DNA of 64,000 nt, from positions 16,140,614 through 16,204,613 of the forward strand of contig OZ020247.1 of the NCBI GenBank assembly GCA_963971285.1. The letters run 5' to 3'. Position 1 is the stretch's first letter. Each line of letters begins with the position of its first letter. The translations under genes were made by a program, and so were the position numbers. Shown here one piece after another: positions 25,801-40,800 of this stretch. The notes beneath the pieces were generated by a model. The model was not told the origin of the DNA. It made no database searches and saw only the letters and a list, made by a program, of their open reading frames with translations. This stretch comes from Astropecten irregularis (lineage: Eukaryota; Echinodermata; Asteroidea; Paxillosida; Astropectinidae).

Positions 25801-28800
25801 AATTTGGTACTTAAACAGCAGTGAAGGTCTTAATCTTCCTTACAGATGTTGTTTCATGTACCTTTTAAGCTTTGTTCATCTGGATAGCAGAAATACGGCC
25901 GAAATAATCTTGCCCCCCTCCGAATCCTTCACGGTTACACCACACTTTTGAAATGCTACTAAATCGTTCGGGCTAACAATCTTTTTAAAAGACACTAAAT
26001 CTTGATTTCTTTGAAAACCCAGCATCTGATGAACCAAGATTTCCCATGGTGACTGTTTGCACCGCTTACGAACTGTTGAGTCCATTTTCTGTCTCAAACT
26101 CAATAACTGTTTGGATGCTTTGCAAGTCCTGTACGCTGCCTTTAAGTAGCTCTATGAAATTGGCCCCTGGAGAGAGATCTGCTCTAAAACGGGGACCAAT
26201 GGAAGTGACCCTCTCATGGGAAGTCATAAGCCACATTGATATAACGTTATTGCACAATGAGCCTGAAGTCTTCAAAATGGGGATACTATAGTCTAGAGTG
26301 ACCTCCAATTTTTCCAGATTGAGCAAAGACGGGTGTGCCAGACACTAAGGAAAGAGATTTTTATCGGAGAAAGAAATCGAGAGAGAGAGAGAGAGAGAGC
26401 TCCGTCATCTGATGGAGCCATTATTAGAGTGACCTGTGGGCAGGGTCTGTGAATTATAAAAACAGGAGGCACGCCCCACGCTATAGCTCCCACTGGACCT
26501 AATGTAACAGCGCAGCTTAACACTAGGCTGCAGACAAAGAATCCAGCTATAATAAGGAAATATCTCAAGGAAATATCAAACCGGGAAACCAGTCCCTCAG
26601 CAATACACATCGCATGGATATTTTAGCCGGTAACCTGCATCTCCAGGATACAAAGTCCTATTCCACAATGATTTCATAGCAGGAAATACTGCAAAAATGG
26701 TGAACCAGTTGCCAAGCAAAACAAACAAACAAATGACATTTTGAGTTGGCAACCTTGGATAGCTGGGTATAACTTGCCCTTTTTAGCAACCTCAAATTAA
26801 AAATAGGCTTTCAGGGGTCGATTTCACCAAACTTACTCTCAATAGTAGGGTTTATAATGCATTGCAGGCCTACATACATGTACATGTAGGATATGATGGG
26901 TTATCCTTCGAAACTTGAGTTACGATAGATCGTAGGGCTTCATGAAATCAACCCCTGGGGCCGATTTCACTAATGCTTTACGATCATCGCTTAAACCCCA
27001 AATCTATCAATAAATGGAAAAATAAATTTGCCGTTTAGCGATGGATTTGGGCTTCAGCAATGATCACAGAGCGTAAGTGAAATCGACCCCTGGTCAAATA
27101 GCATGTCTGTAGACCACACGACTGAAGCTACATGAATGCATAGTATGTCTCCAATGTATACTGGTTGTATGTATTAATGTGGTAACCAGGTGCATCGGGG
27201 AGGAAAGAGACCAATACACAGGAAGTCAAAATTTCCTGTTTGGATTAATCCAGCAAGGCACCTGACTGGCTCTCTCATTTGGGGGGACATTTTTGCCTCA
27301 GGATTTTTGTTTCATTTTGCCCTCTTGCATCAGACGTGCGCCTTGGATTTGGAATTCCAATCTTTACCATGCTCTGTACAGTGGTCTTCACTTTTTAATG
27401 GCATAAGAGTGAATTGAAAAAGTGTCTTTAATTCATTCAATTAATTCAATTTCATTCATTCATTTATGGTCCATGGCCAGGGGCCAATTTGATAAAGCTT
27501 CTCAGTAAGAAATAACATTCTTTGGTAATGTTTCTGTAAAAATATACATGTAAGTATATTGATGCATTAATCAAACTTCTTTTTTAAAGGGAAAATGGTG
27601 AAAATATCATAAAAAGGTACAAAACTCGGCACTATTTGCAACAACTGCATATGCATATGAAATATATTTGTTTCTTTATCAATTAATATATATTTTTTTC
27701 GTTTGCTTACCTGGAAACGGTACATTTCTGAGCTTCGGACGTTGTTGTCCACTGTCCCTCCAAAGATGAACATGGCGTCCCCTATGACAGCCGCCGCATG
27801 GAACAGCCTGCCCGAAGGACTCTGAATCGACCAATCAGACAAAAGATGCCACAAAATCAATTCACAAATCGAAAAAGTAATCTAACAAAGATAATTGACT
27901 ATTAGGGACACCACCAACGTAGGGCTGGAAAGCTCAGTTGGTAGAACACCAGTACGGCTTTCCGGAGATCGCTGGTTTGAATCCAGCTCCAGTCAATTTT
28001 TCCTTGTTCCTGTTCAGTGACTTATAATTCAGTAATTTTCCCTTGTGGTTATTTGATGATTAAATTAGAAGTTTGGTAAGAATTTTGACAAGTGGGGGCA
28101 AACACTAATATTCAAGCATAAAAAAAGAACGAAAAAGGTGCGTTATGAGAGGAGCATTGTTACAGTGAACTACTTTCTGAACCTTCTTGGTATCGACAGA
28201 AAAATGGATGTAACTTACCTGACTGTCCGAAGACACCTTGATAACCTGCCACTCCTCCGCATCCAAGTCGTAGCTACGCAACAGAAAATAAATCCATCGG
28301 AAGCTGGTCAATGCTTTCTACAAAACTTCCCACAAATTCACTCTGATCCTCTCTTTCTAATGCAGTCTATAAACCATAAATCAATAACTTTTAAAGTTTG
28401 CACAAGTGGCAGTGCCACAAGTTTCACAAAAAAAACCAAAATGCTGAAATGCTAGCGGAGCAACCCACTGCATTTTCAGCCTAGCGACTCAACTCCAGCC
28501 CACTAAAAATCACCACCACACCAAGTCCCTGTGTCTCAAAAGGGATTTGGTCAAAAACAGAAAGGCTCTTGAATAAAAAAAGAAAAGAAAAGAAAACAGA
28601 CACACCCAAGTCATGATAAACATCATAATTTAATATTAACAATTTCTCTAGGGAGTGAAGGGGGGGGGGGGCGCTAGAGAAATTTGGCAAATTGCCCACT
28701 GTCACAAGGATATCGGTCACCCGTGTGACTCCCTCTCCAGGGAGCTGTACAGGGTCAAATGCAAGCACGGGTTTGCTGTTTTTAATCTGCGAGAGTGTGG

Positions 28801-31800
28801 GCTTTAAAATAGCCCCCCTCCCCAAAATCTCCTTTCTAAAATAGGGACTAAATACTAGATGAGTAGTTAGGGAGAATTTGAGGGCTTGGGAGGAAGTATT
28901 GCACACAAACACATGACAATGTTTGGCTCTGGTGATAAAAGTTATGTAAGCATGCAATGGCTCTCTACTGTACACTTGGATATCTGCCAAACGATGTTTG
29001 GCAATGATGGTCCCTTGCATACTTAGACATTTGCTAAATGGGTAATAGTTGCCCAATGCACGCTGGGCCATCTGCCAAATGTGCAATAGTTGCCCCTTGA
29101 ATGCTTGGAAATCTGTCAACTGTGCAATGGTCGCGTTATGCAGGTTTGGATATCTGCCAACTGTACAATGGTCGCCTAATGCAAGTTTGGACATGTGCCA
29201 ACTATGCAATGGTTGCCCACTGCAGGTTTGAACATGGAATGGCAACCATTGCACATTTGACAATCACCCAAACATACAGCAGGGACGTATTCTTTTATCC
29301 CAACTCACCAGTATTGTTCACTGGGCAGTGTGTTGTCAGCTGCCCCGCCGAAGACGTAGAGGTGGCGGTCGTGGGCCACCATGGTGTGACCGTAGCGACG
29401 CTGGGGCGGGGGTGGGGTGCCCTTCAAGATATGGTCCGACTGTATCTTTCTCCACCTGAAAATGACGGAATAGAAACAGAAGAGTAGACAGTGAGTAGAA
29501 TGAACAGCAATATAACCCAACCGAGTAAAATGAGACAAACGCTGCCTTGGGTGGTTTTGAGCTTCAGGCCAGGGTTCCCCTAAATGTCAGATTTGTTGTC
29601 GCAAATACATCCTTGTATGGTCAGGATATAGAGCATAATGTCCACAGCCTCCTACAATTTGAGATTATAAGGCCAGGATTCGAGTCCTCAGGGACCCAAA
29701 AATGTTGTACTAACATCCCCAGAAACTGAATATGTCGCATGAACATCCCCAGGAACTGAAAATGTCGCATGAACATCCCCAGGAACTGAAAATGTCGCAT
29801 GAACATCCACAGGAACTGAAAATGTTGTATGAACATCCCCAGGAACTGAAAATGTTGTATGAACATCCCCAGGAACTGAAAATGTTGTATGAACAACCAC
29901 AGGAACTGAAAATGTTGTATGAACAACCACAGGAACTGAAAATGTTGTATGAACATGCCCAGGAACTGAAAATGTTGTATGAACATCCACAGGAACTGAA
30001 TATGTCGCATGAACATCCCCAGGAACTGAAAATGTCGCATGAACATCCCCAGGAACTGAAAATGTCGCATGAACATCCACAGGAACTGAAAATGTTGTAT
30101 GAACATCCCCAGGAACTGAAAATGTTGTATGAACATCCCCAGGAACTGAAAATGTTGTATGAACAACCACAGGAACTGAAAATGTTGTATGAACATCCCC
30201 AGGAACTAAAAATGTTGTATGAACATGCCCAGGAACTGAAAATGTTGTATGAACATCCACAGGAACTGAAAATGTTGTATGAACATCCTTAGGAATTGAA
30301 AATGTTGTATGAACAACCACAGGAACTGAAAATGTTGTATGAACATCCATAGGAACTGAAAATGTCATATGAACATCCCAAGGAACTGAAAATGTTGTGT
30401 GAACATCCCCAGGAACTGAAAATGTTGTATGAACAACCACAGGAACTGAAAATGTTGTATGAACATCCCCATGAACTGAAAATGTTGTATGAATATCCTT
30501 AGGAAACGGAAAATATTGTATGAACAACCACAGGAACAGAAAATGTTGTATGAACATACACAGGAACTGAAAATGTTGTATGAACATCCCCAGGAACTGA
30601 AAATGTTGTATGAACATCCCCAGGAACTGAAAATGTTGTATGAACATCCCCAGGAACTGAAAATATTGTGTGAACATCCCCAGGAACTGAAAATGTTGTG
30701 TGAACATCCACAGGAACTGAAAATGTTGTCTGAACATCCCCAGGAACTGAAAATGTTGTATGAACATCTAGAGGAACTGAAAATGCTGTACTAACATCCC
30801 CAGGAACTGAAAATGTTGTGTGAACATCCTCTGGAACTGAAAATGTTGTATGAACATCCCAAGGAACTGAAAATGTTGCATGAACATCCCCCGGAACTGA
30901 AAATGTTGTGTGAACATCCACAGAACCTGACTACTTGCCTCTTTTCCTGAAAGCAGAACCTGTACAGGTCGTTGGTGATCTTGGCCCCGCTCTGTCCCGA
31001 GAAGACAAACATGCTGTCCCGAGCCACGGCCACAGGGAAGTTGCAGCAGGTGGGCGGGCTGTCACCTTCCTGCTGGATCTATGACACACACAAACAAAGA
31101 GAACAGAGAGGGATAATCTCTCCAAGTCAAGATGAAAAACTCTGATACTTTGAGACTATCATTACATCATGCGTGAACAGCAGCAGGAGGCAGTGGTTAT
31201 CTCGAAGAGGGCGATCATCAGAGAGAGTCTGGGTAAAGCTGCCCTGATGATTGGTGGTGTGAGAGTTTGTTTGAGGTGCAAAGGGAAAAGAGCAAAGTTA
31301 GCACAGAGGTACTTCTTTGGCCGAGTTCTTGTTTATGACAAGGTGCCTGATGTCAGTTGGGTGTTTCAGTCTACACTAGATTACGACCGACCGAGTGACC
31401 CACCCCTTCCCTCAAGGACTGTCCTCTGGGTATCGGTAATTCCTCCCACCTCTTATAAAAGCTTGCCTTCCTTTGGCACACATCAAAGAGACCTGGGTCG
31501 ACCTACGTTTTAGAAATAGCACATACCAGGATATCAGGAGAGAGAGAGAGAGAGGTGGAGAGAGTGGGAGGCGGAGAGGAACATTAATGAATCCAACGAA
31601 GTGTCTAGACCAAGCATCTGCTTAAGATCAAACCTGGTTCATGATCTCCTCCTAATGGGAAGAGAGACACACATGAATCATTGCAGCCACCATTTTACTT
31701 CCTCTTTTCTCCTCTGACGTCAAGGAGGCAGAATGACGAATGAGGTATAGGCCTACGGTGGGATGTGAAGGGTGAGGAAACAACGATTGTCAGGTGACAT

Positions 31801-34800
31801 GAGACGTGCAAGAGGTGTCTCGGTCAATATTGAGGTTAATCGCTTGAGTTGCCTGCAGGGAAGGCACTGGTGCAGGAACTCATTAGTGGGCCCTCTCTGT
31901 AAAAGCTCGGAGAACGACCGAATGCGACAGGTAGGCCCATGGGAGCGCTGTCGGCCAAGATGATGAATAGGTGGTATCGATGGATCGAGACAACCTTGTA
32001 GATCTGCCATGAGTGACAGCTGAACATAAAAATATCCCAGGCAGGTCCTCTCTCCGAGGGACTGACGATGTCAAAGTGGTGGTGGTGGTATCACTTGGAG
32101 GGTTCTATCTTACAGCTGCTTCAGGAGGGAAGGACCTTCAAAGGAAGTGGGAAATGGACCTGGCCATCCTCTTGCTTCAAGAGTTCAAGAATCAGGCCCT
32201 GGATAGAAGCTAGGATGGAGATGCGCATGCAACAAAGGATGCTGAGAGAGGAGAACCTGTATGCATCATACCTTCCTGTGGAGAAGTCGGACCGAATCAG
32301 GCCTACAGAAGGAGGAGCTGTGCTGGAGATGTGCTGTCAAGAGCATCAAATGGAGAATAGCTGCCGGTGAATCGAGTGTGGAGTGTCTGATGCTACTTTC
32401 CACTCAGACGCTAGATGGCATTGACCTTCTTTTGGAGCAGCCAGTGGAACGCCAGTGCCTTCAAGAGCATCAACTGAGGATTTGCTACAATGACGCTAAG
32501 AGACTTCCCCAAGCTCCTCAAGAGATGGGCGAGTATGTGAATTACTGGTGTCTTACTTGCACTTTTCCTGCCCTGAATTCAGAAAGAGTTGGACCTCTGG
32601 CGGAAGAGCCCAAGTAAAGCCGGGAAGCCCTCCTGTCCAGAGGATTCTGCTGGAATGGTGAGAATCAAGGCAACAATATCAGCTAAGAGTTCTGCTCTCC
32701 TCTCCTCGGGGCCAGGAATAATCCAGCCAAAGATGAATCAGGAATCTGAGACAAAGCCGGCACCGGTTGTTGAGACGAAGACTCATCTGAAGAGAGGGCT
32801 AACTTGGAAGCTGCCTCTTGATCTGGTGCACAGATGCCAGACAAAAACGAAGATTCCTCTGGGATAACTCTCAGACATCTGTTATTTTTTTAAACCCCGC
32901 TTTTGACTAGCGAGCAAATCTGACCTTTCAGAAAGAAAACAAAGAGCTGCGAAGCTCAATTTGCTTCGACAAGCACGCAAAGACAACTCCTGACACCAGC
33001 TTGTGACCGAGGCCCATGAAGTTCACATATCAAGTGTTTCATCCCTTCCGGACAATTGTGCCATCCCAAGTCAAAAGGTCAGTTAAGGTCAGCTAAATGC
33101 AGCACTGCAATGATTATGCCACGACCGCTTAAACGCCCCCATGATAACTCCGGAAAGAAGTATGCTGCAACATGTGTATATTAAGATATATACGTATAAT
33201 ATAAAAGACGGGTTCTCTGAGGACTTGCAAATGTGACCTACATTGTCTGAAGTCTGGGAGCAAGGTCAGGCCATCGGCATGGCTGCTAATTGTGACCGGC
33301 CTCCCCTGGACGGCTGGTCTTTGTCAGGCGTTCGCTGGGGCAGACATTAGGGGGTTCTCCAGAGTCCATGTCTGCTTTCCACAGGATGACTAATTTTACG
33401 TCACTATCTTCTGCGACGTGCATTAAAACATGCGCTGGACTTCATTTTTACGAGTCTGGATTTGCGATTAAGGTGCCCAGGGCGAGGGGCACATGAGTTT
33501 CCGGTTTGTGGATTTACATTTTCAGACGTGTGATATATTGCACCTTTAGTTTCAAACATCGGGCCAATGTGCTGAAAAATGTGAACGACCCTGGTAACAA
33601 TGTGTCATGAAGTTAAAGTTAACTTTAAAAAATCCTACACTCATACACATTTGTGGACTAATGTGAGTAGCAGGCATTAAAGGTGTTACTTGGTAGGAGA
33701 CAAAAACAGAAATGTTCACAGATTTACTATAACTTAATACAGGGTAAAAAGATGGTGGTGGAAGAATTATACCGTTAAAATTTTTCCGCCTGGAATGATG
33801 TATTTATCCAGAAATGAGTAAAACCAAAGGCGGAAAACAGTTTTGACTTTGGTCAAGATCTTAGCTGGTCAAACCGAAGAGACAATCACATCCCGACCTT
33901 GTTCCATCTCAAATAAGCCAATTGCAAGTTAAATCTGAACAGTATCTGGTACACAGACTTCTTTCATTGCATATAAACACCCAGTTTGAATTTCCCAGAC
34001 TAAAGACTGTTGCTATATCACTTGATTCAGGGCAAGCTTATTGCATAGCGATACCCATCTCTGAAATGGACTGGTTCTTTTGTGCCAATCTTATCCATTA
34101 TGAACAGTGCATTGGTGCAAGACGTCTGTGATGTTACTATGCAAAAGCTTGCCCTGAATCATGTGATTTAGCAACAGTGTCTTTAGTCTGGGAAATTCAA
34201 ACTGGGGTGTTTACATTATGCAATGAAAGAAGTCTGTGTGTCAGATTTCTGTCTGTGTATTCAGATTTAACTCGCAAATGGCTAATTGAAATCAGTCACC
34301 TGAGCACGAGTGGGAACAAAAAATCCAGGGTCCCAACTATGATTGACTGCATCAAAACCACCACACAGTAATATTACACAACCATAGTTGAAAAGTTCCA
34401 TGGATGAGTACAATTGATGTACATATTAATCATCGATTTAGAAAAAAACACTGAGCAGAATTCCCGATGGAACGTAGGAATTTTTTATAACTGGGTTTGG
34501 CCGCGCGGCGTCTGTCACCTTTGCATAATCATAGCAGGCGTGGAAAAGTTAAATTCCGAGGCCGGATCAAATTATGCGCCACCTTAAGAGAGACCCAGAC
34601 AGCAGCCGTCTGGATAATATTCCTCTTTGTTTGGCGCCCTCGTGTTGTCGCCGTCGGAGAGGCTCCTCCACCCCCAGGAAGACAGGAATGCGTCACGAAT
34701 CTCCCCACACACACACAGCAAAATAAATGACGATTAGGGAACTGGATCCCGATCTCCACAACCACACTCCCCTCTCCAGCCCTCTGCAGTGTTTTTTTTG

Positions 34801-37800
34801 TCTCTGAAAAAAAAAATTTGTTTATCATCATTGTACAGGCCGGGTCCCCTGGGGGATTCTCACCCAATTAAACAGATTCACAGATAAAACAAAAAAGGGC
34901 GGAGGAGTTTTAAAACATGAATCATATTCATTCAATGTCATTTTCATGTCATCAATTTTTTTTTCTTTCCTTCCTTGCTTCTTCGAGACACGGAAATCAA
35001 AGTTCAGGACGATTCAAGGATGGTTCAAGGATGACTGCAGTGACAAAATGTCGGGGTTTGAGTTCAGGATTGATTTACGATTTTTCGTCCGGCGGTATGT
35101 GGTTATTAATCTCAAGTTTGGAGACGTTTTTGCAACAAGGTGTTTCTATTTGATACTTGGCATTATATTTATTCAACCATCTATCATCTTTCACAATCCT
35201 CTGGTTCTCATGCTCAAAAGACTCCAACGAGAAAAGTCCAAAAATTAAACAGATAGGCCCTGATCATCACGGAAAATTGAGGATGACTATCTTTGCTCAG
35301 GGTGCCAGTCAGAAGCCATAGGCCTATAACTCATAAACTGCCATACCAGCACTCTGCCATCTGAGCTCTCCAGCCCTACGATGAGGGCCTCCCTGTAGTA
35401 GACTATCACTTCACTCCAGTTTGATACCCAGTCAAAAGTCATAACTCATTAAAGTGTCATACCACTTCTTACTGTTAGCTTTACCACCTGACCTATCCAG
35501 CCCTACGATGAGTTCGCCCTACACAGTCAAGCTAAAGACTATCAGAGTTCACTAAGATGGTACAAACCTGTGCAAATAGCAAGAGCGTGTAAAAAATGAC
35601 CATTTTAAATTAAATGACAGATACATTGACCCCTGATAGATGAATAATGAATTGTGACATCCGTTAAAGGGTCCGGCATTTGAACAAAAGAGATCTGACA
35701 GAGCAGGGCTGAGAAACAAAGAACGTTATGAAGAAGCCTAGGGTCTCTAATCCCTGCCTGCCAGAAGTGACCCCTCTCCTTTCCCTCCCCCTTCCGATCC
35801 CCCACCCCAGATGGCAAATACATGTACAAAAGGTATTTCTGATAAAGACTCCAACATCTGAACATAATGAGCTCCCACAATGCTGGGAAGGGGAAGACGT
35901 TAGTTAATAAGCAAGCTACATACTAGGGTCCCTAGTCCCCTACCTGCTAGGGGAGAGGCAGGGGGGGTTCTAACCCCCCCTGCCCCCCTGCCTCTCCCAG
36001 AATGGCAATCAAATGCCTCATCCATCATACTCACTATCCACAGTCACCAGGGAAATATCAGTCACCGTGATGATTCACACAATGACATGAAATCAAATGT
36101 TGTATCCTGGGGAAATGTTTCTCATGATAACTTTGTTTTCTCCCGAGCCAGCCGTTTTTTTTTTAAGCAGCCCCTGGGTACAATTTTTCAATGAGATAAC
36201 GTAGCCGGAACAAACTTTTTATATAAGTTTTAAAGGTAATATCATACTTTAGTTTTTGAAGAAATAAGGATTCATGGGCAAAAATATCAAGGAAGATACA
36301 GTAAGTCATCTGTGAAAATGTCAGTCCCATACGATGCCCACTTTTTGAGAAGACAGTGAAAAACGGCCACAGTAGGCCAATTTCTTAAGAATTTTCAACG
36401 TTATTTTTTATTTTTAAAAGATCAAAATTGTTTTTTTTTGTCATTGATTTAAATACTTTTTTTTCTGGATAAATACAGCATTTCAGGCTGAAAAATTAAA
36501 TAGTATGTTTCTACCATCACCATCTTTATACCCTGTAAATTATAGGTAAATCTGTGACGATTTCTGTTTCGGTATGCTACCAAAGTATGATACTGCCTTT
36601 AAGCTCAATAAGATCCCTGAAACTAAAGCCCTTGAAATGACTGGCAGGTGTCAGAGATACTATTGAAAAGGAAAGGTTGAAAAGGAAACAGGATAGAATT
36701 TCACAAAATTTTAAGAATGATCTCAACTTGTGAGTTACTAGTTGTATGAAGATATATCATGCTAATAAAGACAGTTTTACAGGACTGGTAACATACCCAA
36801 ACAGAAATGTCCACAGATATTGCATATAACTTTCCGGGCATGAAGTGGTGCTGGTAGAAACATACCGTAAAAATATTTCCGCCTGAAATGGTGTATTAAT
36901 CCATTAATTAGTAAAAAAAAGACCAAAAACAATTTTGATCTTCCTGTGAGAAGATTTAAAAATAACTTGGGCATTTTTCAATGTTTTCTCAAAAAGTGGG
37001 GAAACCGCATGGGACTGGGAATTTCACAGATGACTGTTACTGTATCTGTCTTGATATTTTTGCCCATGAATCTGTATTTCTTTGACAAAAACCAAAGTAT
37101 GAAATTACCTTTGAAATCAATCTCTATAAATCTGGCTTCGGATCAACCCTTGAACAAAGATATCAAAGGGAGAAGAAAAAAAAACCCACAATATAGCAAA
37201 AAAAGACAAAGAAACGGTAGTCATTTCTCAAAGGACTGGCAATAAAAATGTCAAAGAGGTCCAATAATAGACCGTTACATCCTGGGGCTTTGAGAAACCG
37301 ACGTTACCGACCCCCCCCCCCCCCCCCCCCCCCGAATGTGGAAGTTAGGCGCCTACAATTCGCCTGCTTGCACAAGACAAAATCCCGGGCCAATTTACCC
37401 CTATTAAAACTGGCAGCCCAACAACCCTCCCCTTGTCTCTGATGGCTCCACTCTCTTCAAAGGTAACACCACGGGAAACATTAAACTGCAGCCAAATTTA
37501 GTCGTAAGGCAAAACCACATTTCTCGTTTTTTGTTTTAGTTTCCTCCAGCCAGTAGGAACAAGAAAACTCGACACGGCGCGAACAAAATGAAAGAATTAG
37601 TCCTGCCTCCTTTTTTTTTGTTCGCGAGATGGCGGACTGGAGGGTGCCAGCGTGATTGTGACTTAAGCCTCTGGGCAGGATCTAATTCCTTGTTCATTTC
37701 CTTGAGCTGTTACTGGTGGGACACTCCTCTGTAAGGAGAGTAGTCTTGGTTCACGACGCTGTTGGTGTGCATACTCGACTCGAATGCACGCACAAGTGTA

Positions 37801-40800
37801 CATAATAATAAAAAAATATAAAAAACGCTTTAATAAAACGCATATATCACAATCAACGAATGATGTCTCTATGCGCGTATTACTATTATCCCTGGTCATT
37901 GGGCTACAATTATTACATTCCTGAAACAATCTCAACTCCCTGGGGAGTATACAGCCCCGGCTGCTGTTACGTGCACAAAGGCTAATTAAGCACAAACAAG
38001 CCATCTCAACTCTCACAGGTATCCATTTACTCCTGGGCAAAGAGAAGCAACATGTGATAAAGCGTCTTGCCCAAGGACTCAAGCACCACTAACCCATGGC
38101 TGGATTCGAACCCACAATCTGTAGAATAACCCACTTTTCCAACCTTCCCCCTAACCCCCACCCCCAAAAAAACTCCCCAAAACACTGTGGGAAGCGAGAG
38201 GGGAGCAGGGTAATTGGTATACAAATTTGTGATTCTTTCCAAATTGCTCACAGTTTATAGGCGGGCCTTTGGAAATGGCTGTGGCTGTGCTCATAAATGG
38301 GATACAATGATAGTAAAACAACTTCTTGAATTTTCTCTGAATTCATCCCCCGCAAAAAGAACCTGACATCACTTGAAAATTAAAAAAAGAAGAGGGAGGG
38401 CAATGTCTCAGCCCAGGCCAAACTAGATGCAGGATGTTTAACAGGGTTAAGCTGCACATGTATCCATTTATGTGTATCTTCACTTGCATACATGTTCTTG
38501 TGCTCTTGTCATTTAGCCTTCGATAAAGATCCTGCTAGGATCGAAACGCGTCAGGCCCTCCTAACTCCAACCATTTGATATATTGCAGGTCCTTATTTTG
38601 GCTGATGAGCAGTTTGCAACAGTTTATTAATACTTGTATTGAAAAAAAAAGGTCGCGGGAAAAGGTCAGGAGTTCCATAGTGCAATGCAGTCCTTGCATA
38701 ATGAAGCCTTTAATATATATACTGCCCTCGCTGGCATTCATTATACGTTGATTTCCTCCGCTTCGACAGGTATGACTATATATACTGATACTTGACAGAG
38801 GGACTGGGGACAAGGACCAGGTCAGTATAGGTTCAATATACGGCCGTGCCCAGGTAAGCCTTGTCAGGCCAAGCAGGTATTAAAGCATCGAGGGGGCTAT
38901 TCCCCCCTCCCCTCCATCCAAACCCCCTCCCAAGGGAGTCACTGACGTCAGGTCTGATTTCCCGAACCGATTCGGCATGACTTGCGATTGATAGGGGAGG
39001 GGGATGGGGGGAGGGGGACAAGCACGTAATAAAGGCTGGCTTGGGATGGGGGGGGGGGGGGGGAGTTGGAGAGCATGGAATTGAACCGATATAGGATTCT
39101 TTCCTTGTTCTGAGGTGACATCATGCCATGGCTTCTTTAAGATCTGAGATGCGATCCATTTTAATTCCTCAGGGGTTGTTTTGGGGGGTCCTTCCAAAAA
39201 AACCTCCAAATTACTCTTGTGGACTCTGCCTTTTAGCTTTCTTCTTGAGCCTTGGCCAGTTTTTCACTGAGATGTTAAGCAGGAGAGAAATTTGCTAAGC
39301 ATGAAAACATTTTTCTCACTAATTTTACTGATTAAATACGGTCTTTTAATCTGCAAACTTCAAGGCTCTTAATTAATTCATGTATAATGGCAGTGTGCTT
39401 TAAATTTATCTAAGTGGGCCTGACGTTTCAATCCTAGCAGGATCTTTCTCAAAGGCTTAATGATAAGAGGACAGGCATTAGGTAAAGAGACACATAAAAT
39501 GATCCATTTATGTGTCTCTTTACTTGCATATTCTTGTCCTGTTGTTATTTAGCCTTTGAGAAAGATCCTGCTAGGATCAAAATGTCAGGCCCTTGTAAGT
39601 TTTATATAACTTGGTTCAATATTTTGGTTGATGAGCAGTTTGAAGCCGTTTAATATTTCTTGCATTGAATTTATAAAAGAAAAAGAAAAATAGGGACCAA
39701 AGCAGAATAAAGTGTTCAAAACAATTCCCCACAGCAACTGAGAAGCCTTAAATCTACAGTCAAAGTGGAATGGTTTGATGTGGTTTGTATGGACCCTTCT
39801 GGCCTGTCAATCAAATTGTGTGCATTGACCAATTGGAGGATGCCTTTTAATCAGGTGACCACAAAAAGCCTGAGTCAAACTCGGTATGTAAAACACATGT
39901 GAGAGGGGCTTAAAGGTAGTATCATACTTTGGTAAGAAACCAAAACAGAAATGTTCACAGATTTACTTACATGTACTGTGTAACTTACAGGGTATGAAGA
40001 TGGTGGTGGTAGAAACATACCGTTAAAATGTTTCCGCCTAAAATGGTGTATTTATCCAGAAATTAGTAAAACAATGACTTAAAATCTTTTTCATCTTTTA
40101 AAAGATCCAAAATAAAAGAGAAAAGACTTAAGAAATACTGTGGCTGTTTTTCACCGTTTTCTCAAAAAGTTGGCACCGTATGGGACTGAAATTTTCACAG
40201 GTGACTGTTACTGTATCTGTCTTGATATTTTTGCCCATGAATCTGTATTTCTTTGACAAAAACCAAAGTATGATATTACTGTTCCTTTAAGAGCAAAGCT
40301 GGAATGTTTGAATCCTGTGATCTTATCCAGACTGACGCTGGCTAAAAATGGTTCCCGATCCCGATGAGTGACAGGCGTCAATCACTGAGACCTTTACCTG
40401 CAGAACAGCTCCCGCTCTCTCAACTTAACTAGGCATCTATAAACTACTCTTGATTGACTGAGGTTACAACAAAGGAAGAAAATGTTTGCGAAGGCACAAC
40501 TCATTGATGTTCATCGGTAAATTTGTGGATACGTTTCCCTGACAAGGGGAGAGAGCTGCCTCCTCGTTGGAATCCTGTGCTCAATAACCCGACATTTATG
40601 TGGGTGTGGCACCCCCTTGAGGCATATTATTGCGTAAGTTTGGGGCTATTTATAATGTAGTGGGTCATATTTAGACTCGATGACATATCATTTAGTCTGG
40701 AGGACATGCATCTATAGGCATGAGCAACATCTCAGTGGATAGCATCATTTTGGGAAGGTATTCTCATGATTTGTAAAACCCAGTTTTTGTCCAACCGACA

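Noticed and set aside
29621-30921. Long open frames on both strands ([10 protein letters not shown] and [10 protein letters not shown] repeats)
   Set aside because: They are by-products of a 30-bp minisatellite whose period is a multiple of three; there is no start context, no homology and no splice support.
30936-30939. GT donor CAA|GTAGTC for LZTR1 exon D
   Set aside because: It would end the exon in phase 0, whereas exon E requires phase 2; the GC donor fits both frame and homology.
32068-32867. Plus-strand open frames in the large LZTR1 intron
   Set aside because: Low-complexity, overlapping frames with no domain, start context or splice sites.
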